Source: an uncultured Clostridia bacterium (GTDB lineage Bacteria > Bacillota > Clostridia > Christensenellales > UBA1242). From it: DNA of 20,599 nt. Made by a program: the position numbers and the translations under genes. The DNA is taken from positions 1 through 20,599 of the forward strand of contig CAKVMF010000003.1 in NCBI GenBank assembly GCA_934771675.1, given 5' to 3'. Below the pieces are notes generated by a model that was given only the letters and a program-made list of their open reading frames with translations, was not told the origin of the DNA and did not search any database. This document shows positions 14,907-20,599 of this stretch, piece after piece; the first letter of the stretch is position 1; each line of letters starts with the position of its first letter.

Positions 14907-16967
14907 TTGAAAAAGAAATTATTGAGTTTTATTTTTGCTTTTTGCTTAATTATTCCTTGCATATTTTTGTTAAGTGCCTGTGGAAATGATAAAAAGTTAA
15001 ATTACATTCAAGTATCTTTGGCTGATGGTGAATATTCAACGACAATTTACGAGACCAGAGATTTTGGTAATACTACTGGACTTAACAATATAAAAATAAA
15101 AGCATATTATTCAAATGGCTCTGATGAAAATGTTGAATTGACTAATGTTCAAATAACCGTAAGTTTTACGGCTGATGGTTTGGAGGAAAGTAAAGTTGTT
15201 AAAACTTTTGAAGAATACACTCAAATGTGTGAGGGTTCAAATCTTACAGCTGGCTCTTGGAGGTTAACTTTAAAGTATAATGACAATTCTTGTGAAGTTA
15301 ATATCTATGTTTCAAAAGTAAACAACACTAGCAACTACACTTTAAATGTTGCAAGTAAAGTGGAAAATATTGGTAAAAATCAAATTTACTATGGAACAAA
15401 GTTTGAAGGTATCGACTATAGCGTTTTTAATGGCAATACCCAATTAGATGATAGTATGGTTGAGAAAATTTATATTTTAAATAAAAGTGATGATTCAACA
15501 AACTATGATAATTACGATATTTCTTCACTGTCACAAGATGAAATCAACGCTTTGCCAAAACCAAACGAAATTTACAATTCTGAAAATTATAGTGCTTTTG
15601 ATTTATCATATCTAGAGGGCGTAAAACCAGGTAAATATTTAATTTTTGCTGAAATAAAGGAACAAGAAAATTATCTTACATCATATTCGACTTATCAAAC
15701 TCTTGTTGTAAAAAAATCACCAATCGTTGCAACTGCAGAGAATTTTGAGATTGATTTCACCTTTATCCAAGATTTTTGTAAAGGTGTCACTCTTGATGAA
15801 ATGTTGAATGGCATATCAAATGGTAATGGTTATTCACGTTTCGGTAATTCAAAAATAAATGGTAAACTATCTTTGCTTTTTAATTCTGACCTTAATGACG
15901 AAAATAATAATTTAGTAAATGATAACAAATTAACAAGTGAAACATTGATATGGCATAATTTTGAAAATTCCGAGTGGGATTTCATTAGGACTAGTGAAAT
16001 TGATGATAGAATTGCTATTTATGGCACCCTTGCGGAAGTTAATCCTAAAACATATAACTTTGATAGCACTAAAGGTGAAACAAACACAATAACAACCAAG
16101 GTTAAGTTTGTGCCTAAAGGAGATGAAAATTGGTATGAAAAAGTTTATGCTGAATCTAAAGAATTTGAAATTACAATTATCCTTCACAGAACTGCATATA
16201 AAGCACCTACATTAAATGTTGTAAGCGGGTCAAATGACTTTAAGTATTCAACTGACGGTGATGGAAATCCTCAAGAAATGAAATTCGATCTATATGCACC
16301 GAATTATGCATTGATTCCTTATGATACAACGCCAGAAGAATTAGAGCAATTCTTGAAACCTGAAGCGAATAGAGCTTATTATATTCATACTAATGCTAAA
16401 TTTGAAAAAAATGATATTGAAAACTATTATATTTGTTCTTCAGCTGTTGGTAGTTATTTTATAAGATGTTATATTAATCCAAATTTATATTATAATAATG
16501 AAAATTTAACTCCTACTAATAGTAATATAACAATCACAAAACACGATAAAACGGGCGAAAATGAAGGATATATTGAATATAGTTGGACAATTTCTAAAGG
16601 AGATATTACTGAACAATATTGTTATTCTGCAAACGTTGGTGAACAAATTAAATTCAATACAGATAATACTGTTGAATTAAAATTTGGAGAATATGATAAT
16701 TATAAAGACGTCAATTTTGTTTGGGAAGCAATGGCAGTTGGAACTGATAAAGACAATAACGGAATTAAAAGCAATATTACAGGACGCTTTGAAAAAATTG
16801 AAGGTAAAAATTCAAGTTATCAAAAGTTTGTTTTAACAACTGACTTAGCAACCGTTGAAAGCACAGATAATTATTATAATTTAGTTATAAGAATTTATGT
16901 TGCCGATGATGACAACTGGAATAATTTTAGCCAATATGTACTTGTTCGAATAGAAAAGAATAGCTAA
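14907..16967 (+). CDS. Large surface lipoprotein, 686 aa, unknown function
   Basis: It begins with a lipoprotein signal peptide: basic MKKK, a hydrophobic core and lipobox LLSAC, so C25 would be lipidated and the protein anchored on the outer face of the membrane. The start codon is TTG at 14907, eight bases after an AAGGAGG ribosome site; no ATG or GTG in the right place competes. The rest is Asn/Asp/Tyr/Thr-rich and beta-like. A segment at about 150-270 (YYGTKFEG..., VKPGKYLIFAEIKEQENYLTS) resembles MBG-type Ig-like domains, with spacing typical of tandem Ig-like modules; the end (about 560-686) may be another. No catalytic motif is seen. Binding, adhesion or a structural surface role is a guess. 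It is monocistronic and ends in a very strong terminator. Confidence 0.88.
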   Translation: MKKKLLSFIFAFCLIIPCIFLLSACGNDKKLNYIQVSLADGEYSTTIYETRDFGNTTGLNNIKIKAYYSNGSDENVELTNVQITVSFTADGLEESKVVKTFEEYTQMCEGSNLTAGSWRLTLKYNDNSCEVNIYVSKVNNTSNYTLNVASKVENIGKNQIYYGTKFEGIDYSVFNGNTQLDDSMVEKIYILNKSDDSTNYDNYDISSLSQDEINALPKPNEIYNSENYSAFDLSYLEGVKPGKYLIFAEIKEQENYLTSYSTYQTLVVKKSPIVATAENFEIDFTFIQDFCKGVTLDEMLNGISNGNGYSRFGNSKINGKLSLLFNSDLNDENNNLVNDNKLTSETLIWHNFENSEWDFIRTSEIDDRIAIYGTLAEVNPKTYNFDSTKGETNTITTKVKFVPKGDENWYEKVYAESKEFEITIILHRTAYKAPTLNVVSGSNDFKYSTDGDGNPQEMKFDLYAPNYALIPYDTTPEELEQFLKPEANRAYYIHTNAKFEKNDIENYYICSSAVGSYFIRCYINPNLYYNNENLTPTNSNITITKHDKTGENEGYIEYSWTISKGDITEQYCYSANVGEQIKFNTDNTVELKFGEYDNYKDVNFVWEAMAVGTDKDNNGIKSNITGRFEKIEGKNSSYQKFVLTTDLATVESTDNYYNLVIRIYVADDDNWNNFSQYVLVRIEKNS

Positions 16968-16987
16968 CAATATAACAATTTTTTATC

Positions 16988-17033
16988 AAAGCAAAAAAAA
17001 TACAACCGAGCAAGGTTGTATTTTTTTTGCTTT
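16988..17033. terminator. Bidirectional terminator with a 20-bp perfect stem
   Basis: The arm at 16988-17007 pairs base for base with 17014-17033 around the loop GAGCAA; the core is TACAACC/GGTTGTA flanked by A8 and T8. It lies between the lipoprotein gene and the convergent membrane-protein gene and can serve both. Confidence 0.92.
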
Positions 17034-17039
17034 GTTTTC

Positions 17040-17458
17040 TTATTTAAAGAAAATGTGCATTCCGCCAAAAACAAAGAACAACACTCCCGCAACCAGCACC
17101 AAAGTTGGCAAAGTATTTGCAAGAATCAATGCTGTAGTGCCTTTTCCATTGATTTTTCTTTGTTGTTTGGCTAAATTGATTGCTTTTATTTGAATTGAAG
17201 GTGTAAAAATCAAAGCCAAAACCAAAACAAAAATACCCAAGCCAATATTTACCTGCCATGAACTAGCAACCAATATGAATGCAATCAAATAACAATGGTG
17301 CTGACAATAGTTACAACAATAGATAATTTTCCTTTTTTGTTGTCTTTTAATTCTTCTTCTGTTGGATTGCGATTGATTTCGGTATCTCTTTTTCTTTCTA
17401 TTCTCCAAAGTTTTCCGATAGCTTCAAACGTTGCCTTTAAACCTCTAAAAAATTTCAT
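17040..17458 (-). pseudogene. Frameshifted small membrane-protein gene
   Basis: The minus-strand ATG ending at 17458 has AAGGGAG upstream and a full promoter, and reads 57 residues (MKFFRGLKATFEAIGKLW..., EEELKDNKKGKLSIVVTIV) to TGA at 17287-17285. Shifting back one base there continues for 82 residues through membrane segments (LIAFILVASSW, IGLGIFVLVLALIFTPSI, LVLVAGVLFFVFGGMHIF) to TAA at 17040-17042. The join falls inside a hydrophobic helix, so one gene of about 139 residues has lost a base, by mutation or sequencing error. The alternative reading, a single frame starting near 17408, has an Arg/Cys-rich first half that looks non-coding. No classical slippery heptamer is present at the join. 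The intact product would be a membrane protein of unknown function. Confidence 0.75.
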
Positions 17459-17472
17459 AATTACTCCCTTAT

Positions 17473-17482
17473 GTAATATTAC
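17473..17482. promoter_or_regulatory. Palindrome at the transcription start of the frameshifted gene
   Basis: GTAATATTAC is a perfect 10-base palindrome spanning the predicted transcription start and early leader. It could be a small operator; 10-base palindromes are also common by chance in AT-rich DNA. Confidence 0.3.
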
Positions 17483-17488
17483 GAATAA

Positions 17489-17517
17489 ATTATATCATAT
17501 TAAATAAAAAATCACAA
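17489..17517 (-). promoter_or_regulatory. Promoter of the frameshifted membrane-protein gene
   Basis: On the minus strand TTGTGA (17517-17512), 17 bp, TATAAT (17494-17489), preceded by TATGA as an extended -10. Confidence 0.75.
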
Positions 17518-17671
17518 TAAAATTTATTTTCGTAAATACAAATTGTTAAACAATTAAAAATAAAACAATTTTTACTTTGATTTTTAATATTTTTTGTTAA
17601 AACATAGACCCCATTATTACATATCACAGGCACGAATTTAATTTTTCTCAAATCAAAGGAAATAAAAGCAA

Positions 17672-17701
17672 AAAAAATACTGGGACAACCAAGTATTTTT
17701 T
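17672..17701 (-). terminator. Terminator of the 51-aa gene
   Basis: AAAAAATACT (17672-17681) pairs with AGTATTTTTT (17692-17701) around a 10-base loop that can pair a little further (GG/CC). Read on the minus strand it overlaps the TAA stop and ends in a long U tract. Confidence 0.7.
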
Positions 17702-17855
17702 ACTTCTTAAAAATCAAAATGGCTTTAGCACCAAGTGTAATTGTTGTGGAAATTAAGGCATATCCTTCTTTTTCCATTTCGTTACATTTGTCTTCAATTT
17801 TCTTTGCCATTTTCTTCGCTACGGGTGTGTAGCCTATTAGTTCTGTTTTATACAT
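17700..17855 (-). CDS. DUF4177-like small protein, 51 aa
   Basis: A short gene on the minus strand, with ATG ending at 17855 and TAA at 17702-17700. An AAAGGAG ribosome site lies about eight bases before the ATG, and a terminator overlaps the stop. The protein begins MYKTELIGYTPVAKKM, has a charged helix (AKKIEDKCNEMEKEGY) and ends in two strands (ALISTTITL, KAILIFKK). The helix ending in EGY/EGW, followed by a strand and a final [IV]-F-x-K strand, is the pattern of DUF4177-type small proteins. No function is known for that family. Coding is supported by the ribosome site, the clean frame and the terminator; the family call is tentative. Confidence 0.75.
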   Translation of the reverse strand: MYKTELIGYTPVAKKMAKKIEDKCNEMEKEGYALISTTITLGAKAILIFKK

Positions 17856-17982
17856 TTATTTTTCTCCTTTGTCATATTATAAAAAAATTGGTCATTATCC
17901 ATTGAGTAAAAGCCAAGAATATTTTATACTCATATTTATAATATACCATAAAATCTTCAAATTTGTTATAAATTTTAAAAAT

Positions 17983-18010
17983 TAAAAAAAACCTTATAAA
18001 TAAAGGGTTT
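17983..18010 (-). terminator. Terminator-like hairpin beyond the second tRNA 3'-end copy
   Basis: Read on the minus strand, AAACC-(C)-TTTAT...ATAA-GGTTT with small bulges is followed by a run of T. It lies four bases past the duplicated tRNA 3' end (18014), as if it were the original terminator of the tRNA gene before an insertion. Confidence 0.5.
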
Positions 18011-18013
18011 CAG

Positions 18014-18029
18014 TGGTGGGTCATCGGGG
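18014..18029. repeat. 16-bp direct repeat, distal copy of the tRNA-Lys(CTT) 3' end
   Basis: TGGTGGGTCATCGGGG, identical to 18220-18235. On the minus strand it is the last 16 bases of the tRNA: the 3' T-stem strand, the 3' acceptor strand, the discriminator base and CCA. The match begins exactly at the CCA end. Confidence 0.9.
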
Positions 18030-18193
18030 GGCGACTGCGTGAAGAAACAGTCCAGTGGACTGTTTTAGCACAAAGCTGGGAGCAACTTTAAGTTGCGGTA
18101 GGCGTGGGCAAGCGCGAACCCACGGGAAAGGGGTTCGGAAAATGCGAGAGCATTTTGGGGAGCGTAAGCGACAATCCCCGAGAAAGACAAAAG

Positions 18194-18219
18194 AAAAACA
18201 CCTGTGTTTAGGTGTTTTT
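18194..18219 (-). terminator. Terminator directly after tRNA-Lys(CTT)
   Basis: AAAAACACCT (18194-18203) pairs with AGGTGTTTTT (18210-18219) around GTGTTT, immediately next to the encoded CCA. On the minus strand it ends in TTTTTCTTTT. Confidence 0.8.
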
Positions 18220-18235
18220 TGGTGGGTCATCGGGG
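18220..18235. repeat. 16-bp direct repeat, copy inside tRNA-Lys(CTT)
   Basis: Proximal copy of TGGTGGGTCATCGGGG, forming the functional 3' end of the tRNA gene; the distal copy is at 18014-18029. Confidence 0.9.
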
Positions 18236-18295
18236 ATTCGAACCCCGGACAATCCGATTAAGAGTCGGGCGCTCTACCAACTGAGCTAATGACCC
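18220..18295 (-). tRNA. tRNA-Lys (CTT anticodon)
   Basis: A complete 76-nt tRNA on the minus strand with encoded CCA. Acceptor GGGTCAT/ATGACCC, D stem GCTC/GAGC and T stem CGGGG/CCCCG are perfect. The anticodon loop CTCTTAA carries CTT, reading Lys codon AAG. The anticodon stem CCCGA/TCGGA has a C-A mismatch at its first pair (27-43). The fossil copy at 14476 shares most of this region. It has its own promoter upstream and a terminator directly downstream. Confidence 0.96.
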
Positions 18296-18334
18296 AAACG
18301 TCAAATTTTGTTGCAATCAATAAACAACACAACT

Positions 18335-18362
18335 ATTATAACATAAACTAATAAAAAATCAA
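18335..18362 (-). promoter_or_regulatory. tRNA-Lys(CTT) promoter
   Basis: On the minus strand TTGATT (18362-18357), 16 bp, TATAAT (18340-18335), with TATGT before the -10 as an extended element. Transcription would start near 18328, some 33 nt before the tRNA. Confidence 0.75.
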
Positions 18363-18410
18363 CTGAAATTTTAAATTTTATTAAAATTTTAGCAATTGGT
18401 CGTATAAAAC

Positions 18411-18440
18411 TTGAAAACCATTGGCTATTCATGGTATAAT
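18411..18440 (+). promoter_or_regulatory. Promoter of the zinc-ribbon protein-metG operon
   Basis: TTGAAA (18411-18416), 18 bp, TATAAT (18435-18440), with TG at 18432-18433. Predicted start near 18447, leader about 15 nt. Confidence 0.8.
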
Positions 18441-18461
18441 TCAACTATAGGAAAAAGAGAT

Positions 18462-18965
18462 ATGGAAACTAATGAAATTGAAGTTAAAAAGAATAAAAAT
18501 AGTAAATCCGTAGTTTTTAAATGCATTGGAGGCATTCTTTATCTTGTTGCGTTCATAATGCTTGTTATTGGAATTTGCAAACTTATTTTTGAAGGTGTAA
18601 ATCAAATGCAACATATGCAAGAACTTTTTAGTAGTGATGAATTTGAAATTGAAAGCGACAGTTACAACTTTATTTTTGGTAATTTTATGGGTTACTTTAT
18701 GAGAGCAATAGCATTTTTTGTTATAGGTTCAATATTCACATCTATTGGAAAGGCAATTGATGCAAAAGAAATCCAAAACAAAATGAATAGTAAAGAATAT
18801 ATGCCCGAGACGGGCAGTGAAAATAATGACGTGCAACAAAAACCTGAAAAAAAGCTTGAGAAGGTTTATTGTGCATACTGTGGATGTGAACTTGATGTTA
18901 ATCAAAGAAAGTGTCCGTATTGTGGAGCATCAAAAAAAGTTCAAAAGAAAATTGATAAAGATTAA
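18462..18965 (+). CDS. Two-helix membrane protein with C-terminal zinc ribbon, 167 aa
   Basis: The start is ATG 18462, after AGGAAAAAGAGA; the open frame extends to a TTG at 18411, but that codon is the -35 of the promoter. Hydrophobic segments lie at about residues 18-43 (FKCIGGILYLVAFIMLVIGICKLIF) and 75-100 (FMGYFMRAIAFFVIGSIFTSIG). A charged linker leads to a zinc ribbon at about 136-156 of the form CAYCGCELD...CPYCG, with two CxxC pairs. Such membrane proteins with a zinc-ribbon tail are frequent in Firmicutes and have no assigned function. metG starts 20 bases after the stop, so they are probably cotranscribed, without an obvious functional link. Confidence 0.88.
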   Translation: METNEIEVKKNKNSKSVVFKCIGGILYLVAFIMLVIGICKLIFEGVNQMQHMQELFSSDEFEIESDSYNFIFGNFMGYFMRAIAFFVIGSIFTSIGKAIDAKEIQNKMNSKEYMPETGSENNDVQQKPEKKLEKVYCAYCGCELDVNQRKCPYCGASKKVQKKIDKD

Positions 18966-18985
18966 TTGCGGACTTGGAGATAAGT

Positions 18986-20563
18986 ATGACAGAAAAATTT
19001 TATATAACAACACCGATATATTATCCAAGTAGAAAATTTACACTTGGAAATTGTTACACAACAGTCATTTGTGATGCTGTTGCAAGATTCAATAAACTTT
19101 TAGGCAAGGATGTATTCTTTATGACCGGAACAGATGAACACGGTCAAAAGATAGCAGAAGCAGCAAAAAAAGCAGGAAAAACAGAGATGGAGTATCTTGA
19201 TGAAATCATTGCTGATGCTAAAAATTTGTGGAGCCTTTTAAAAGTTGATTATGACAAATTCATAAGAACAACAGATGATTATCATGTTAAATCTGTTCAA
19301 AAAATATTTAAAGCTCTTTATGACAAAGGTTACATTTACAAATCATCATACAAGGGAAAGTATTGTGTGCCATGTGAATCTTTTTGGACTGAATCTCAAC
19401 TTGTTGATGGAAAATGCCCAGATTGTCACAGAGATGTTATTGATCAGGAAGAAGAAGCATATTTCTTCAAACTTTCTGAATTTGGTGATAGATTGCTTGA
19501 GTTATATAAAAATAACCCAGACTTTTTAAAGCCAGTTTCAAGGGTAAATGAAATGGTTACAAACTTCATCAAACCTGGTCTTGAAGATTTGTGTGTCACT
19601 AGAACAAGTGTAAAATGGGGCATACCAGTTGACTTTGATCCAAAACATACAATTTATGTTTGGATTGATGCGCTTTCAAACTATATCACTGGTCTTGGTT
19701 ATGGAACTGATGATGATTCAATGTTTAAAAAATATTGGCCAGCAGATGTTCATATTATTGGAAAGGAAATTGTAAGATTTCATGCAATCATTTGGCCGGC
19801 ATTGTTGATGGCTCTCGATATTCCACTTCCAAAAAGAATTTTTGGCCATGGATGGTTACTTTTTGGAGGTGACAAGTTATCAAAGAGCAAATCAGTTGGA
19901 AGCACTGAATGTGTTGATCCAAGAATTTTGGTTCCAAGATATTCATCAGATGCTGTTAGATATATTTTGCTTCGTGAAATTCCATTTGGCTCTGACGGAA
20001 ACTATTCAACTGAATTGTTCTTAAACACTGTTAATAGTGACCTTGCGAACAACTATGGAAACCTTGTTTCAAGAACTTTCTCAATGCTCAAAAAATATAA
20101 CGCAAGTGTTATTCCAGAGTATGACGAAAAGATAGAAGATATTGACGTTGATTTGAAACAATCAATTTCAAAATCAGTTGCTGAAGCAAAAGATTACATT
20201 GTTTCTAATTTTGATGTTTCAAAAGCACTTGCTTCAATTTTTGATATTTTCTCAAAAGCAAATAAATATATTGAAGTTACTGAGCCTTACAAACTTGCAA
20301 AAGATGAAGCAAATCGTGGTAGATTGAATACGGTTTTAAGAAATCTTTTGGAATCAATCAGAATTGGAACTGTTTTGCTTTCAGCATTCCTTCCAGATTG
20401 TTCAAAAACTGTTTTGGATGCTCTTCATGTTGAAAACGTTAAGTATGAAGGTTTGCAATCATTCTATTCATTAAGTGATGGAACAACTGTTGATGAACTT
20501 GGAATATTGTTCCCAAGACTAGATATTGCAAAAGAAATGGAAGAACTTTCAAAGTTGTCTTAA
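18986..20563 (+). CDS. metG: Methionyl-tRNA synthetase
   Basis: A class I aminoacyl-tRNA synthetase of 525 residues that charges tRNA-Met. It shows the N-terminal FYITTPIYYPS, TGTDEHGQK, a zinc knuckle with C127, C130, C144 and C147, WIDALSNYITGLG, and KLSKS at 297-301. The HIGH signature is replaced by TLGN at 19-22 (KFTLGNCYTT). The protein ends after the helical anticodon-binding domain, without the C-terminal EMAP-like tRNA-binding domain found in many homologues. I start at ATG 18986, seven bases after GGAG; the in-frame TTG at 18974 overlaps that site. It follows the zinc-ribbon gene in one operon. No terminator is seen in the 36 bases left before the window edge. Confidence 0.96.
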   Translation: MTEKFYITTPIYYPSRKFTLGNCYTTVICDAVARFNKLLGKDVFFMTGTDEHGQKIAEAAKKAGKTEMEYLDEIIADAKNLWSLLKVDYDKFIRTTDDYHVKSVQKIFKALYDKGYIYKSSYKGKYCVPCESFWTESQLVDGKCPDCHRDVIDQEEEAYFFKLSEFGDRLLELYKNNPDFLKPVSRVNEMVTNFIKPGLEDLCVTRTSVKWGIPVDFDPKHTIYVWIDALSNYITGLGYGTDDDSMFKKYWPADVHIIGKEIVRFHAIIWPALLMALDIPLPKRIFGHGWLLFGGDKLSKSKSVGSTECVDPRILVPRYSSDAVRYILLREIPFGSDGNYSTELFLNTVNSDLANNYGNLVSRTFSMLKKYNASVIPEYDEKIEDIDVDLKQSISKSVAEAKDYIVSNFDVSKALASIFDIFSKANKYIEVTEPYKLAKDEANRGRLNTVLRNLLESIRIGTVLLSAFLPDCSKTVLDALHVENVKYEGLQSFYSLSDGTTVDELGILFPRLDIAKEMEELSKLS

Positions 20564-20599
20564 TATTGAATAATAACAAAAAGCATTGTGGTTTATCAC

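Larger units (their letters stand above)
18014..18219 (-). mobile_element. 206-bp G+C-rich hairpin element at the tRNA-Lys(CTT) 3' end
   Basis: The segment is bounded by the 16-bp repeat copies and is far richer in G+C than its surroundings. It holds a series of hairpins: AAACAGTCC/GGACTGTTT (18045-18065, three-base loop), GCAACTT/AAGTTGC (18082-18096), CGTGGG/CCCACG (18103-18124) and AAAATGC-gaga-GCATTTT (18139-18156). CGGGG at 18025 can pair with CCCCG at 18176 to enclose them all. It encodes no convincing protein; both strands have open frames of about 70 codons, including one reading into antisense tRNA (ending VIGDSNPGQSD), the usual signature of false ORFs over tRNA genes. It could be a small insertion that uses the tRNA end as attachment site, a dispersed repeat, or a structured RNA made with the tRNA transcript. 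Confidence 0.45.

Noticed and set aside
17285..17287. The in-frame TGA of the membrane-protein gene as evidence for TGA = Trp.
   Set aside because: Reading through gives only 12 more residues before TAA and does not restore the second half, whereas a -1 shift does. No other gene contains in-frame TGA.
18021..18261. Open frames of about 70 codons on both strands across the G+C-rich element.
   Set aside because: They read through hairpins and antisense tRNA (ending VIGDSNPGQSD on the plus strand), lack ribosome sites, and are open only because G+C-rich DNA has few stops.

Overview
The window is AT-rich bacterial DNA that reads like a low-G+C Gram-positive chromosome. The signs are sigma-A promoters that nearly all carry a TG-extended -10, strong AGGAGG/AGGTGA ribosome sites, U-tailed hairpin terminators after most units, and Firmicutes-type families (MscL, DegV, SHOCT and zinc-ribbon membrane proteins, an S8 protease with BspA-type repeats). 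An uncultured gut or environmental Clostridia-like bacterium is my best inference; the sequence alone does not fix the genus. All genes read with the standard code, and every intact stop is TAA or TAG.

Layout. 1-205: the 3' part of tRNA-Lys(TTT) and a complete tRNA-Leu(TAG), each followed by a hairpin. 337-2405: a MazG-like protein, then a Nudix hydrolase and a short-chain dehydrogenase in tandem. 2429-3914: a SHOCT-domain membrane protein and mscL with an unusually long C-terminal helix, ending at a terminator shared with a convergent XRE-type membrane regulator (3903-4610, minus). That regulator is divergent from a degV-Nudix operon (4831-6109), with repeats between the two that look like operators. 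6311-12127: one very large exported subtilisin-like protease with BspA leucine-rich and InlB-type repeats. 12565-13833: purA. 13935-14327: a small membrane protein (minus) with a palindrome over its promoter. 14907-16967: a large lipoprotein. 17040-17458: a frameshifted membrane-protein gene (minus). 17700-17855: a 51-residue DUF4177-like gene (minus). 18220-18295: tRNA-Lys(CTT) (minus). 18462-20563: a zinc-ribbon membrane protein and metG.

The most unusual stretch is 18014-18295. The last 16 bases of tRNA-Lys(CTT), ending with its encoded CCA, are repeated exactly 206 bp away. Between the copies lies a G+C-rich chain of perfect hairpins quite unlike the rest of the window. A second fossil of the same tRNA (23 of 26 bases) sits in another G+C-rich patch at 14440-14502. 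Together they suggest a small element family that targets or copies the tRNA-Lys(CTT) 3' half.

The genes are mostly housekeeping (translation, purine synthesis, nucleotide clean-up, osmotic safety valve) interleaved with surface proteins; I see no phage module, CRISPR array or recognisable defence cluster.
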